Origin: an uncultured Anderseniella sp.
Lineage (GTDB): Bacteria > Pseudomonadota > Alphaproteobacteria > Rhizobiales > Aestuariivirgaceae
Assembly (NCBI GenBank): GCA_947488295.1
Contig: CANKYU010000004.1
Span: forward strand, 1 to 64,000
Length of the DNA stretch: 64,000 nt
Direction: 5' to 3'
In this document: positions 24,784-35,411 of the stretch, piece by piece
How the letters are laid out: every line of letters begins with the position of its first letter
Numbering within the stretch: position 1 is the stretch's first letter
Made by a program: the position numbers and the translations under genes
The notes under the pieces: model-generated
The model's input: only the letters and a program-made list of their open reading frames with translations
Told to the model about the DNA's origin: nothing
Database searches by the model: none

Positions 24784-25500
24784 ATGCTGACCGCCAAGCA
24801 ACACGAACTGCTCATGCTGATCCACGACCGGTTGAAGGAAACCGGCGTGCCGCCATCGTTTGAGGAAATGAAGGAAGCGCTTGATTTGCGGTCCAAATCC
24901 GGCATTCACCGGCTGATCACGGCGCTGGAAGAGCGTGGTTTCATCCGCCGCCTGCCGCATCGCGCCCGGGCGCTTGAGGTGCTGAAAATGCCGGATTCGT
25001 CTGCCGGTCCAGCCGTTATGGGCAAGCCGGAACGCAAGCCGTTCAACCCCAGCGTCATTCAGGGCTCGCGCGGCATGGCCGAAGAAAAGGCTCCCGCCCC
25101 TGCGCCACCTGCTGCAGCGACAATCGACGTGCCGATGATGGGCCGCATTGCCGCCGGTGTGCCGATCGCCGCCATTCAGGATCATACCACCAATGTGCCG
25201 GTGCCGCCCGACATGCTGCGCCCGGGCGAACACTTTGCGCTGGAGGTCAACGGTGATTCAATGATCGAGGCCGGTATTCTGGATGGCGACACGGTGCTGA
25301 TCCGCAAGGCCGACACGGCACGCAATGGCGAAATTGTTGTTGCCCTTGTCGAGGATGAAGAAGCAACCCTTAAACGCTTGTGGCGCAAGGGAGATTCCAT
25401 TGCGCTGGAAGCCGCCAATCCGTCATACGAGACCCGGATTTTCGGTCCTGACCAGGTGCAGGTGCAAGGCACGCTGGCCGGCCTGTTGCGCCGTTACTGA
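24784..25500 (+). CDS. lexA: LexA repressor
   Basis: The product is 238 residues. The N-terminal winged-helix DNA-binding domain starts [19 protein letters not shown] and continues [20 protein letters not shown] Pro/Ala linker follows. The S24 autoprotease domain has an Ala-Gly cleavage site ([10 protein letters not shown]), the catalytic Ser in GDSMIEAGI and the Lys in EATLKRL. RecA filaments trigger self-cleavage and SOS induction. An alphaproteobacterial SOS box lies upstream. Its last seven bases overlap the end of the convergent comEC gene. Confidence 0.96.
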   Translation: MLTAKQHELLMLIHDRLKETGVPPSFEEMKEALDLRSKSGIHRLITALEERGFIRRLPHRARALEVLKMPDSSAGPAVMGKPERKPFNPSVIQGSRGMAEEKAPAPAPPAAATIDVPMMGRIAAGVPIAAIQDHTTNVPVPPDMLRPGEHFALEVNGDSMIEAGILDGDTVLIRKADTARNGEIVVALVEDEEATLKRLWRKGDSIALEAANPSYETRIFGPDQVQVQGTLAGLLRRY

Positions 25501-27785
25501 GCGGTCTTCTCGTCAGTCGTTGCGCCGGTGCCGGGCTTTTCGACCCATGGTCCCGGATCGACCTGCAATATCTTGCGTCGCGCCACCGGCGCATAGACCC
25601 ACGCCCGGGTGCCGGAAAGCCCGCGTGCTGTCGTTACTTCAAGCTTGCCTTCGGCGGTAATGCGGATGGCGTGGGCGCCATGGCGCCACACGTCAAACCT
25701 GTCGATATGAAGCTGCCGGGACGTTGGATAACCGCAGGTGCGGCGCAGCGGGTTTGCCGATATCACGATATCCACTGTCCGGCAGTCGTGCGGTGGTGTT
25801 GCCTTGCGCCCAAGCCACAACACGCTTTTCCCCTGCACCTGTCCCCGGCACATGTCGTCGGCACATGTCCAGCCTGATCGTTTTGCCGCCTGTCCCATCT
25901 CGGCATCGTCACCATCGGCCAGCAGCCAGCGTTCCACCGCAAACCTGCCCCTTCGTGCATAGACGGGTACCAGTTCACCGTGCTGCATGCGGGCCGCCAT
26001 GGTGGTCGCGGTGCGTTCGATCAGGATGTCAGGCCGCGACCCGAGCGCGATGGCTGCAAACCCGGCCAACACGGCCATTCCACCGCCAGCCCAACGTAAA
26101 CTACCTCGCCACAGCGCCAGGAAACACAAGCTGATGCCGGACAGGAACGCCAGTTGCGGCACCATGGCGCCGGCAACCTTCGTCGCTCCCGGCCAGCCTG
26201 ACACCATGACCGCGATCGATTGTACGGCTTCCAGCCCCCGTGCCATGACCTGCAGCGGCCAGTATTCCAGCCCAAAAGGCATCGCACAGACGCTGGCCAC
26301 GGCAGCCGGCATTACCAGGAAAGTAACGACAGGCATGGCCAGCAGGTTGGCCGGCAACGCCCAGGCTGCAAACCGGTTGAAATGGAAAGCGGCCGGCAGT
26401 GTCGTGAAGGCACTGGCAATGATCGTTGTGATGGACAGTCCGGCCAGCATCAACAAAATCAGTATCAACACTCTAAGGTAAAGCGGCCTGGACGCCAGTC
26501 CTGCCCGAAAGCCGGTTTGCCAGCCTCCCAGCAACTCGTAGCCGGCGATCAGGCCCATTACCGCCAGGAAGGACATCTGAAAGCTCGGCGTCAGCACCGC
26601 CTGTGGCGCGATCAGCAATACGACAACGGCTGCAATCGCCAGGTTGCGCATGGAGATCGCCGAACGCCCCAGCAGTACCGCCAGAAACATCACCGACAAC
26701 ATGATGAAAGCCCGTTGCGTGGCAATCGCCTGGCCGGAAATCAACAGGTAGAAACCGGCCGCCGCGAGGGCCGCCATGGCAGCCAGTTTCTTGATCGGAT
26801 AGTTCAGCGCCAGCATCGGCCACAAGGCCAGCAGCGCACGAACCAGCCAGAACACACCGCCTGCGACGAGGCTCATGTGCAGCCCGGATATCGCCAGTAT
26901 GTGCGCCAGTCCGGACAACTGCAGCGCTTCGCGCATGTCGTTGTCGAGGCCGGTTCGCTCACCGGTGATCAGCGCCACGGCAAAGCCTGCCTCACGTTTC
27001 GGCAGATGGGCACGTATCCGCTCTGCCATTCCCGCCCTGAGGTCTGCGAGCCTGTCTGACCACCGCGGGCGGCCCGGTTTGGCATCGTTCCTTGCCAGTG
27101 CCGATGCCACCCGGCCGCCTGCGCCAATACCGTCAAACCAACCCACTCTGCCATAGTTCCAGCCGCCGGGAATGGCCGGTGTCAACGGCGGATAAAGCCA
27201 GGCCTGAAAGGTCACATAGTCTCCGCGTACATGCGTGCCGACATGATCATTGGAAACCGACAGCCGCGCCCTGCCCGGCCAGTATTGCGGCTTGACCTCG
27301 TTAATCACATCTATGGCGACAATCATACGCCGCCGCTTGCCGATGGCTGGCCCCACCTCATCGATCCAGCCGCTGACGGTGACCTTGCCGGTGGATGCAG
27401 GCAATACTCTCGTTCCCGTCGCAACGGTGTCGGCCTGCCCCAACACGAACCCGGCCAGCCCGAAGCCCACCAGCACCGAGGCTGCTCCGGCACGTCCCCG
27501 GATTGCGGCGAGCAACAGCCCAGCGACCAGCAACAGCATGATCGCTCCGACCGCAGTTCCGGGTTCGATAGCCAGAGAGAAATACGCCGTCAGGCCGCAC
27601 ACCAGGCTGACGGGAATCCAGACAATGGTCCGGCCTTGCTGCAACCGCATCTGTGTCGCCCGGCGGCCACCGGACTGGTCGCGGCTGGCAATGATCGTCG
27701 CATCGTCCGGGCTGTCGGGTGTGCCGCCGCCCTCACCCTTTCGGGTAGGCTGTGCCCGGCCAGCATGTGCGGCAAACCAATCCAT
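25494..27785 (-). CDS. comEC: ComEC/Rec2-family DNA-uptake channel protein
   Basis: The product is 763 residues. After about 50 polar residues come two helices and a DUF4131-type region, then the competence domain with many helices: [34 protein letters not shown] (split here as [20 protein letters not shown]) is the hallmark. The C-terminal part (residues about 600-763) corresponds to the metallo-beta-lactamase-like region but lacks its HxHxDH metal motif, as in many rhizobial homologues. ComEC imports single-stranded DNA across the inner membrane. Other competence genes are not in the window. Confidence 0.85.
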   Translation of the reverse strand: MDWFAAHAGRAQPTRKGEGGGTPDSPDDATIIASRDQSGGRRATQMRLQQGRTIVWIPVSLVCGLTAYFSLAIEPGTAVGAIMLLLVAGLLLAAIRGRAGAASVLVGFGLAGFVLGQADTVATGTRVLPASTGKVTVSGWIDEVGPAIGKRRRMIVAIDVINEVKPQYWPGRARLSVSNDHVGTHVRGDYVTFQAWLYPPLTPAIPGGWNYGRVGWFDGIGAGGRVASALARNDAKPGRPRWSDRLADLRAGMAERIRAHLPKREAGFAVALITGERTGLDNDMREALQLSGLAHILAISGLHMSLVAGGVFWLVRALLALWPMLALNYPIKKLAAMAALAAAGFYLLISGQAIATQRAFIMLSVMFLAVLLGRSAISMRNLAIAAVVVLLIAPQAVLTPSFQMSFLAVMGLIAGYELLGGWQTGFRAGLASRPLYLRVLILILLMLAGLSITTIIASAFTTLPAAFHFNRFAAWALPANLLAMPVVTFLVMPAAVASVCAMPFGLEYWPLQVMARGLEAVQSIAVMVSGWPGATKVAGAMVPQLAFLSGISLCFLALWRGSLRWAGGGMAVLAGFAAIALGSRPDILIERTATTMAARMQHGELVPVYARRGRFAVERWLLADGDDAEMGQAAKRSGWTCADDMCRGQVQGKSVLWLGRKATPPHDCRTVDIVISANPLRRTCGYPTSRQLHIDRFDVWRHGAHAIRITAEGKLEVTTARGLSGTRAWVYAPVARRKILQVDPGPWVEKPGTGATTDEKTAQ

Positions 27786-27905
27786 GACCCAAACGCCCCA
27801 AAAGCATTCCTGAAAGGCCTTACAAACTCGAAATCGCTATGCTAAACGGGCATCAACGCTGAATGAAAGCCTCAACTCACTATACGGATTAATTGGAGAC
27901 CGGCC

Positions 27906-29324
27906 ATGACCGCGCCTGTCGTGACGAGATTTGCCCCATCACCCACCGGTTACCTGCACATTGGCGGAGCCCGCACCGCTTTGTTCAACTGGCTGTTTGC
28001 CCGCGCAAACGGCGGCAAGATGCTGCTCAGGATCGAGGATACCGACCGGGAGCGGTCCACCGAAGGCGCCATCCAGGCCATCCGGGACGGCCTCACCTGG
28101 CTCGGCCTCGACTGGGATGGTGACGTGGTCTCCCAGTACTCACGCGCAGATCGCCATCGCGAAGTGGTGCAGCAACTGCTGGATGCAGGCCATGCCTATC
28201 ATTGCTATTGCTCGCCGGAAGAACTCACTGCCATGCGTGAACTCGCCAATGCCGAAGGCCGACCACCACGCTATGACGGGCGCTGGCGCGACCGGCCTGC
28301 CGGCGACGCGCCGGAAGGCGTCAAGCCGGTGGTCCGCTTCAAGTCTCCGCAGGACGGCGAAACCATCATCGCCGACCAGGTGCAAGGCGACGTCACCTAT
28401 GCCAACGATCAGCTCGATGACCTGATCATCCTGCGTTCCGACGGCAACCCCACCTACAATCTGTCCGTCGTCGTGGATGATCACGATATGGGCGTCACCC
28501 ACATTGTGCGTGGCGTCGATCACCTGACCAATGCTGCCCGTCAGAGCCAGATTTACAAGGCGATGGGCTGGGATGTTCCGGTCATGGCGCACATCCCGCT
28601 GATCCATGGCGCAGACGGCGCCAAGCTGTCGAAACGCCACGGCGCGCTCGGGGTGGAAGCTTATCGCGACATGGGTTACCTGCCACAAGCCATGCGCAAC
28701 TACCTTGCCCGTCTGGGCTGGAGCCATGGCGATGACGAGGTGTTTTCAACCGAACAGATGATCGAATGGTTCACACTGGACGGGATCGGCAAGTCGGCGG
28801 CCCGGTTCGATTTCGCCAAGCTGGAAAACCTCAACGGCGTTTACATGCGCGACACACCGGATGACGAACTGCTGGACGCGCTGCTGGCGATGCTGCCACA
28901 TGTGGACGGTGGCCCGGCCATGCTGTCCGCACTTGATGACCCCGGCAACAGGCAAATGCTGCTTGCGGCCATGCCGGGCCTGAAGGAACGCGCCAAAACC
29001 CTGGTTGAATTGCAGGCTTCATCACAATTCCTGTTCGCAACGCGCCCGCTTGCCATGGAAGACAAGGCAGCGGGTCTGCTGGACGAATCCGCGCGTGCCG
29101 TACTTGCGGCGCTGGTCCCCATACTGGAAGCGCAGCCGAATTGGCAAGTCGAACCTCTGGAACAGGCCGTTCGCGATTTTGCGACTGAACAGGAACTGAA
29201 ACTCGGCAAGGTTGCCCAGCCATTGCGGGCCGCCCTGACCGGCAGCACCCAGTCTCCGCCAATCTTCGATGTGCTGGCGGTTCTGGGACGCGACGAGGCA
29301 CTGGGCCGCCTGAAAGACCTGTAA
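27906..29324 (+). CDS. gltX: Glutamate--tRNA ligase
   Basis: The product is 472 residues. Class I signatures are present: the HIGH-type motif in [19 protein letters not shown] (residues 9-27) and the KMSKS-type motif [10 protein letters not shown] near residue 241. It charges tRNA-Glu, and perhaps tRNA-Gln for the amidation route if GatCAB is present. The start ATG 27906 follows GGAG. It stands between divergent comEC and gltA, as in many Alphaproteobacteria. Confidence 0.95.
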   Translation: MTAPVVTRFAPSPTGYLHIGGARTALFNWLFARANGGKMLLRIEDTDRERSTEGAIQAIRDGLTWLGLDWDGDVVSQYSRADRHREVVQQLLDAGHAYHCYCSPEELTAMRELANAEGRPPRYDGRWRDRPAGDAPEGVKPVVRFKSPQDGETIIADQVQGDVTYANDQLDDLIILRSDGNPTYNLSVVVDDHDMGVTHIVRGVDHLTNAARQSQIYKAMGWDVPVMAHIPLIHGADGAKLSKRHGALGVEAYRDMGYLPQAMRNYLARLGWSHGDDEVFSTEQMIEWFTLDGIGKSAARFDFAKLENLNGVYMRDTPDDELLDALLAMLPHVDGGPAMLSALDDPGNRQMLLAAMPGLKERAKTLVELQASSQFLFATRPLAMEDKAAGLLDESARAVLAALVPILEAQPNWQVEPLEQAVRDFATEQELKLGKVAQPLRAALTGSTQSPPIFDVLAVLGRDEALGRLKDL

Positions 29325-29694
29325 AACCGGGTCTCCTGCACCAGCGGATCACCCGATGCCTTGTAAATTGCTGCAATGCAAGGTAAACAAAATGCGCATT
29401 GCATTCTGACTCTGCAAATTGCAGATTGCAGCACAACACGCCAGTGTTAAGCGCAGACAAGGTGACTGGGCGGGAACTGTGAAGCAGACAACCTGAGGGT
29501 AAACTGTCACATTCTCCCGTTAGAGCGATTTGTGTTCCTTCAACACACTTCAGTTGCTCATGACACCCTACAAGCGATCAAAGTACTTCCAGACAGGTGG
29601 CTGCACCTGACCGGAAACTGATCTGGCGGCCGATACCCCCCATTCGGGAGCTTCGGCAGCCTTGAATTCATCCGCTTGCGAGAGGAAAGAAAAA
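29325..29694. other. Intergenic region upstream of gltA
   Basis: About 370 bases without a gene. Small hairpins occur, for example TGTGTT-CCTTC-AACACA near 29530 and CAGGTG-GCTG-CACCTG at 29594-29609, which lies in the probable gltA leader. I see no terminator for gltX with a T run and no known riboswitch. Confidence 0.5.
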
Positions 29695-30999
29695 ATGACG
29701 GAAACAAACCGCACCGCCACACTCAGCCTGGATGGCAAAGACCATGAACTTGAGGTTCACAAGGGCAGTATCGGCCCGGAAGTCATTGATGTGTCCAAGC
29801 TCTATGCCAACACTGGCGCGTTTACCCTTGATCCCGGCTTCACCTCCACAGCGAGCTGCGAGTCGACCATTACCTATATTGACGGTGATGCGGGCATGCT
29901 GCTGTACCGCGGCTACCCGATCGACGAACTGGCCGAGCACGGTGACTTCATCGAAACCTGCTACCTGCTGTTGTACGGCAACCTGCCGAATGCAGCCCAG
30001 CGCAAGGAATTTGAGACTGCGATTACCTATCACACCATGATCCACGAGCAGATGAACCGGTTCTTTGCCGGTTTCCGCCGTGACGCTCATCCGATGGCCA
30101 TCATGGTCGGTGTGGTCGGCGCCATGTCCGCCTTCTATCACGACTCAACCGACATCACGGATCCGAATCAGCGCGAAATAGCTGCGCGCCGGATGATTGC
30201 CAAAATACCGACAATCGCTGCCATGGCATTCAAGTATCACATTGGTCAGCCGTTCGTTTACCCGCGCAATGATCTGGATTTCGCCTCCAACTTCCTGCGC
30301 ATGTGTTTTGCGGTACCGTGTGAAGAGTACAAGGTGAACCCGGTTCTGGCCCGCGCCATGGATCGCATTTTCATTCTCCATGCAGATCATGAACAAAACG
30401 CATCGACCTCAACCGTGCGTCTGGCTGGTTCGTCGGGTGCCAATCCGTTTGCCTGTATCGCTGCCGGCATTGCCTGCCTTTGGGGGCCAGCACATGGCGG
30501 TGCCAATGAAGCAGCCCTGGAAATGCTGAGTGAGATCGGCACAGTGGACCGAATTCCGGAGTTTATTGACCGGGCCAAGGACAAGGACGATCCATTCCGC
30601 CTGATGGGCTTTGGACACCGGGTCTACAAGAATTACGATCCGCGCGCCAAGATCATGCAGAAAACAGCCCATGAAGTGCTCGACGAGCTTGGAATTACAG
30701 ATGACCCATTGCTCGACGTGGCCCGCGAACTGGAAAAGATCGCACTCGAAGATCCATACTTCATCGAGAAGAAACTGTACCCGAATATCGATTTCTATTC
30801 CGGGATCACCCTGCGGGCTCTCGGTTTCCCGACATCCATGTTCACCGTGCTGTTCTCGGTTGCCCGTACGGTTGGCTGGATTGCCCAGTGGAAGGAAATG
30901 ATCGAGGATCCGACCCAGCGCATCGGCCGCCCGCGCCAGCTCTATACCGGGCCTACCGAGCGCAGCTATGTCCCGGTAACTGAGCGCAACGACGACTGA
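29695..30999 (+). CDS. gltA: Citrate synthase (type II)
   Basis: The product is 434 residues. It condenses oxaloacetate and acetyl-CoA in the TCA cycle. The catalytic pattern [16 protein letters not shown] and the earlier [15 protein letters not shown] and [15 protein letters not shown] are characteristic. The start at MTETNRT (29695) is supported by AGAGGAAAG upstream; an ATG at 29662 is also in frame. The length fits the hexameric, NADH-regulated type of Gram-negative bacteria. It converges on fabZ with only 24 bases between the two stops. Confidence 0.96.
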   Translation: MTETNRTATLSLDGKDHELEVHKGSIGPEVIDVSKLYANTGAFTLDPGFTSTASCESTITYIDGDAGMLLYRGYPIDELAEHGDFIETCYLLLYGNLPNAAQRKEFETAITYHTMIHEQMNRFFAGFRRDAHPMAIMVGVVGAMSAFYHDSTDITDPNQREIAARRMIAKIPTIAAMAFKYHIGQPFVYPRNDLDFASNFLRMCFAVPCEEYKVNPVLARAMDRIFILHADHEQNASTSTVRLAGSSGANPFACIAAGIACLWGPAHGGANEAALEMLSEIGTVDRIPEFIDRAKDKDDPFRLMGFGHRVYKNYDPRAKIMQKTAHEVLDELGITDDPLLDVARELEKIALEDPYFIEKKLYPNIDFYSGITLRALGFPTSMFTVLFSVARTVGWIAQWKEMIEDPTQRIGRPRQLYTGPTERSYVPVTERNDD

Positions 31000-31023
31000 T
31001 ACAACTCTGGCAGGTCGTGCTGG

Positions 31024-31485
31024 TCAGCTGTCGCTGGCCAGCATGGCCCCGATGTCGGCCTGGGCAACCTTGACCCCGTCCACTTTCGCCTCACACGAGA
31101 ATTTGTAGACCGGTCCGCGTTTCTGGGTTTGCTGGACGTGGAAATGCACCACATCTCCGGGCCCGACAGGTTTGCGGAACTTGGCATTGTCAATGGTCAT
31201 GAAGAACACCAGCTGTCCTGCTGCATCAACGCCCATGTGATCAAGCGCCAGCGCACCTGCGGTCTGGGCCATGGCCTCGATCAACAAAACCCCCGGCATG
31301 ACCGGGCGGGCCGGAAAATGCCCCTGGAAAAACGGTTCGTTGATGGTGACGTTCTTGATGCCGATGCACGACTGGTCGCCATCCATGTCGATGATCCTGT
31401 CCACCAGCAGAAACGGGTAGCGATGCGGCAAAAGCTGCATGATGCGCGCAATATCCGCACTTCTGAGTGTCTTGTTGTCTGACAT
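31024..31485 (-). CDS. fabZ: 3-hydroxyacyl-[acyl-carrier-protein] dehydratase FabZ
   Basis: The product is 153 residues from [19 protein letters not shown]; the frame extends to 31572 but the conserved protein begins here. The active-site His lies in [14 protein letters not shown] and the Glu in [20 protein letters not shown]. FabZ dehydrates 3-hydroxyacyl-ACP in fatty-acid elongation. In related genomes it sits between lpxD and lpxA; here neither neighbour is present. A terminator separates it from the upstream bamA gene. Confidence 0.95.
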   Translation of the reverse strand: MSDNKTLRSADIARIMQLLPHRYPFLLVDRIIDMDGDQSCIGIKNVTINEPFFQGHFPARPVMPGVLLIEAMAQTAGALALDHMGVDAAGQLVFFMTIDNAKFRKPVGPGDVVHFHVQQTQKRGPVYKFSCEAKVDGVKVAQADIGAMLASDS

Positions 31486-31502
31486 GATTTGCCCCATGGA
31501 AT

Positions 31503-31541
31503 TTACAACAAAAAAGACGGCCCCGCCTGGAAGCCGTCTTT
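31503..31541 (-). terminator. Intrinsic terminator after bamA
   Basis: On the minus strand AAAGACGGC pairs with GCCGTCTTT (31513-31521 with 31533-31541, loop of 11) and is followed by TTTGTTG. It lies 55 bases past the bamA stop and before the fabZ start, so fabZ must have its own promoter or read-through. Confidence 0.75.
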
Positions 31542-31595
31542 CAGTATTAGGTACAACAGCTTGCAGGCACAAGCCGATTTAATTTCGCAAACGCC

Positions 31596-33959
31596 CTAGA
31601 AGCGTGTGCCCACCGAGAAGCGAACCAGTTCGGTTTCGTCGAAGTCTTCCTTCAGGACCGGATAGGCGACATCGAGGCGCAACGGACCAAATGGTGACTG
31701 CCAGATGACACCTGCGCCAACAGCGGCGCGGAAGCTCAAACTGTCTCCGACGACATCACAGTTGTTGGCACTCGCATTAATTTCACAACCCGGATCACCT
31801 TGAACGGTACTGTTCTCAGGTGCACCAAATGCCGTACCGAAGTCCGAGAACACGGATCCTTCAAGACCAAACGCCTCCGGCAGGCCCAGTGGGAAGGTCA
31901 CTTCCAGCGTTCCGATCGCGTATGTGGTTGCCCCAAGCGAATCCAGTTCGCCATCAAACTCGTTGCGCTGGCGCGGCCCGATACCTGACCGTGCAAAACC
32001 ACGCAGCGAATCGCCACCTTTGAAGAAGCGGTCAAGGATCGGTACCTTGTCACCACCCGGGAACGGTTCAATATGCCCGGCATTGCCTTCAACCTTCAGC
32101 ACGACACCGTCAAACAGCAACGGCATGAAATAGTGCGCAGATGCATCAACACTGGCCCACTCCACGTCGCCACCGAGCCCGGCCACTTCAACCTTGACCT
32201 TGCTCCGGAACCCTGAGGTCGGGCGGCTTGGATGGTCGAGGTCTGAATACACGTAGGTCAGACCGACCTTGGAGATGATATCGGTTCCTTCGGACTCGCG
32301 AATTGCCCGCGAAGCATCCTCAACGTCGCCAACGTCAATATCACGATAGGTCAGAGAGTACTTGCCGAAGATCGAGTTATAGTCATCCAGCCGGGTGCCG
32401 AGCCGCAAGGCGCCACCGACCTGCTGGGTGGTAAAGGATGATTCGTCCTCAATATCCGTACGGCTGCCGAATACATCGATACCGGCAGAGATATCACGAT
32501 CCAGGAAATACGGATCAGTGTAACTCGCGTTGACGGACTGCCGCTTGAAACTCAGGGACGTCGTCAGGCTTGCCTGGTTACCGGTACCGAGCAGGTTGCG
32601 CTCGCTGACCGATATCGACCCGATGGCCTGTTCCGTCGTTGAGTAACCGGCGGAGAAATTGATCGTGCCGGTGGATTTCTCGACAACATCGATTACAACC
32701 ACGGCAAGGTCAGGCGCACTGCCTTCTTCCTGCCTGATGTCGATTTTCTCAAAGAAGTCCAGTCCGGTCAGACGGCGGCGAGCCCGGTCAATCAGAATGC
32801 GGTTGTACGCATCGCCTTCAACAATGTTCAGCTCCCGGCGGATCACTTCGTCCAGGGTGCGGATATTGCCCACAATGTCGATCCGCTCGACATAGACCCG
32901 CGGGCCTTCATCGATATTGTAGGTAATGCTGAGCTGACGGCTGAGCGCATCGCGTTCGATATTGGGCCGGGCACGGGCAAACGCAAAGCCTGACTTACCG
33001 GCCTCCAGCGTCATTCGTTCGACCGACTTGTCGACCTTGCTGGCATCATAGACATCACCGACGTTTTCCTGCACGGCATCCTGCAGAGCCCCGGGATCGA
33101 TCGACGTGTTGCCGGTGTTCACGGCCACGTTGCTGACCGTGTACTGAGGCCCCTCATTGATCACAAAGGACACGGCAAAGTTGGATCCGTCAGGCAGCAG
33201 CTGTGCATCAGCGGACACGATCTCAACATCGGCAAAACCGTTTTTCAGATAGTGGCGGCGCAGCAATTCCTTGTCGAAATTCAACCGGTCGGGATCATAG
33301 TTGTCCGTGGTCGAAAAAAACTTCCACCAGGCCGATTCGGACGTCGTGATCACCGAACCCAGCTGACCGTCGGAAAATGCATTGTTGCCCTGAAACTGGA
33401 TACTCTCAATGCCAGTCTCGGATCCTTCATTGACCACGTAAACCAGGTTCACCCGATTCTGACCGAGGCGATCCAGGCGCGGAGTAACAGTCGCATTGAA
33501 ATAGCCGGACCGGCGATACAGTGTCTGAATACGCTGGGCATCCTGCTGGGCGCGTGCACGAGTATAGATCGTGCGCTCCTTCAGCCTGACCTCCGCTTTC
33601 AGCTTTTTGTCATCCAGTTCATCATTGCCCTGGATCTTGACCTCGTTGACGAGCGGGTTTTCCTCAACCTGAACGACAATGGCAGAACCGCGACGGAACA
33701 TCCGCACATCCGAGAAAAAGCCGGTCTGGAACAACGCCTTCACAGACGCATCAATCTGGGCGTCGGTTACTCTCTCACCCGCGTTGAACTGCATGTAGGC
33801 CCGAACCGTGTCGGGTTCTACGCGTGCATTGCCTTCGACAATGATGCCGGTAACGGACTGCGCAAAAGCCACCTGCGGCGCTGCCAGTTGCATAGCTGCC
33901 GGCAGCACAACGCCCATTGCCAGCATAAGCTTGGCTGTTTTTACTAACGAATTGCCCAT
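31596..33959 (-). CDS. bamA: Outer-membrane protein assembly factor BamA
   Basis: The product is 787 residues. A signal peptide (MGNSLVKTAKLMLAMGVVL, cleavage after VAFA near residue 33) is followed by five POTRA repeats to about residue 370 and a C-terminal barrel. The barrel has a loop-6 motif GGDSLRGFARSGIGPR and ends FSVGTRF with a terminal Phe, as BAM substrates do. BamA inserts beta-barrel proteins into the outer membrane. It lies downstream of rseP in the same direction, the normal order. A terminator follows it. Confidence 0.96.
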   Translation of the reverse strand: MGNSLVKTAKLMLAMGVVLPAAMQLAAPQVAFAQSVTGIIVEGNARVEPDTVRAYMQFNAGERVTDAQIDASVKALFQTGFFSDVRMFRRGSAIVVQVEENPLVNEVKIQGNDELDDKKLKAEVRLKERTIYTRARAQQDAQRIQTLYRRSGYFNATVTPRLDRLGQNRVNLVYVVNEGSETGIESIQFQGNNAFSDGQLGSVITTSESAWWKFFSTTDNYDPDRLNFDKELLRRHYLKNGFADVEIVSADAQLLPDGSNFAVSFVINEGPQYTVSNVAVNTGNTSIDPGALQDAVQENVGDVYDASKVDKSVERMTLEAGKSGFAFARARPNIERDALSRQLSITYNIDEGPRVYVERIDIVGNIRTLDEVIRRELNIVEGDAYNRILIDRARRRLTGLDFFEKIDIRQEEGSAPDLAVVVIDVVEKSTGTINFSAGYSTTEQAIGSISVSERNLLGTGNQASLTTSLSFKRQSVNASYTDPYFLDRDISAGIDVFGSRTDIEDESSFTTQQVGGALRLGTRLDDYNSIFGKYSLTYRDIDVGDVEDASRAIRESEGTDIISKVGLTYVYSDLDHPSRPTSGFRSKVKVEVAGLGGDVEWASVDASAHYFMPLLFDGVVLKVEGNAGHIEPFPGGDKVPILDRFFKGGDSLRGFARSGIGPRQRNEFDGELDSLGATTYAIGTLEVTFPLGLPEAFGLEGSVFSDFGTAFGAPENSTVQGDPGCEINASANNCDVVGDSLSFRAAVGAGVIWQSPFGPLRLDVAYPVLKEDFDETELVRFSVGTRF

Positions 33960-34127
33960 GAACGAGCTATCTACCCCAAAAAAATTGCGTCTGACCCTCT
34001 ACCCACTCGTCGTCAGAAGCATACCGATGTTTTACGCTGATTTGCAACGTTTTTGATGCCTTGAGTACCTGTTTTTTCATGGCTTTAAGGCGAAATTCAG
34101 ATAAATTTCAGGCCAGCGGCTTCACAA

Positions 34128-35246
34128 TCAAGTCAGGTCGTTCCATGTCGCAAAGACCATTAGTGCGATAACAAGCGCGAATCCCACCTTATATCCAAAT
34201 TCCTGCGCTTGAGCACCCAGCGGCTTACCCCTTACCGCTTCGAAAAAATAATACATAAGATGCCCGCCATCCAGCATCGGAATGGGAAAAAGGTTAATCA
34301 AACCTATAGATACCGATAACAGAGCCGACAGCTGAATCAGTGCAAGCAGGCTGATTGACGCCGCTTCGCCCGCAATTTGGGCGATTTTGATGGGTCCCGA
34401 TAACTGATCGGGCGCCTCGTTTCCGACAATCACACCCTTCAGATATCCAAGGGAGCGCGTGATTATGAACCAGGTTTCATCCACTGCCCGAGACATCGAT
34501 GCGCCAAACCCCAGCTTTTCGACCCGCACCACCTGGTCCGACCCGCGCGACACGCCCAGCAGGCCGATGCGAATCTTGTTGCCTGACGGATCTACAATCT
34601 CTTTTGATTCCGGTGTGGCGGTAAGTTCGATGGTTTCTCCCGCACGCTCGACCTTGAACAGCATAACCGCGCCCGCAGAGACTGAAACGATGCGTTGAAC
34701 GTCTGTAAACGATTCGATTTTGCGGCCATCAATTTCGGTGATCAGGTCGCCAGGCAGGAACCCGGCCTTCGCAGCAGCAGAATTCTCCACGACGGAGGCA
34801 ACCTTTGGCTGGGTAATGGGCACACCGGCCAGCATGAACATGGAGGCGAATATGACGATGGCCAGCGCAAAGTTCGCCATCGGCCCCGCCACCACAATCA
34901 GCGCCCTGCGCCAGAGAGAGGCAGTGTGGAAGTCACCGGGTTTGGAGTTGGCCAGCGCCTCTTCCGACGGCATGGATGCCGCATTGGCATCACCTGCAAA
35001 TTTCACGTATCCGCCCAGGGGCAGCCATCCGATTTTCCAGTGAGTACCGTAGCGATCGACAAAACCGCCGATCGAGCGGCCGAACCCGATGGAAAAGGTT
35101 TCAACCCTCACACCGCACAACCGCGCGGTTTTGAAATGCCCGTACTCGTGCACGAAGACGATAACCGACAAAACCCCGATAAAGGCGACAATGGCCAACC
35201 CGACTTCAAACACAGAACCGGTCAAAAATGCACCGAAATCCATCAA
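34128..35246 (-). CDS. rseP: Site-2 membrane metalloprotease RseP
   Basis: The product is 372 residues. The zinc motif HEYGH is at residues 33-37 inside the first transmembrane helix, a single PDZ domain spans about residues 125-205, and the third ligand region IPMLDGGHLMYYF is near 317. It cleaves anti-sigma factors or signal-peptide remnants in the inner membrane. The single PDZ is shorter than in E. coli RseP, which has two. The gene lies between dxr and bamA, its usual position. Confidence 0.94.
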   Translation of the reverse strand: MMDFGAFLTGSVFEVGLAIVAFIGVLSVIVFVHEYGHFKTARLCGVRVETFSIGFGRSIGGFVDRYGTHWKIGWLPLGGYVKFAGDANAASMPSEEALANSKPGDFHTASLWRRALIVVAGPMANFALAIVIFASMFMLAGVPITQPKVASVVENSAAAKAGFLPGDLITEIDGRKIESFTDVQRIVSVSAGAVMLFKVERAGETIELTATPESKEIVDPSGNKIRIGLLGVSRGSDQVVRVEKLGFGASMSRAVDETWFIITRSLGYLKGVIVGNEAPDQLSGPIKIAQIAGEAASISLLALIQLSALLSVSIGLINLFPIPMLDGGHLMYYFFEAVRGKPLGAQAQEFGYKVGFALVIALMVFATWNDLT

Positions 35247-35411
35247 TCAATCTCCGTTATTCCGGCGCATCTGCGCTCATCGTGTAACTGCAGCTTTGCT
35301 CTGAAGCGAGACCGGTTCTGATCAGTTCAAAACCGTGTTTCAAAAAACCTGTTTCCTGCATGGCCTTGGCCGTACAACCTTCGCGGCTGTACCAACCAGG
35401 CTCGGTTCAGC

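Noticed and set aside
25494..25960. comEC C-terminal region as a degraded pseudogene part
   Set aside because: The frame is intact, and loss of the lactamase-type metal motif is common in related ComEC proteins.
29325..29694. Possible riboswitch or RNA gene upstream of gltA
   Set aside because: Only short isolated hairpins are present, with no conserved architecture or terminator.
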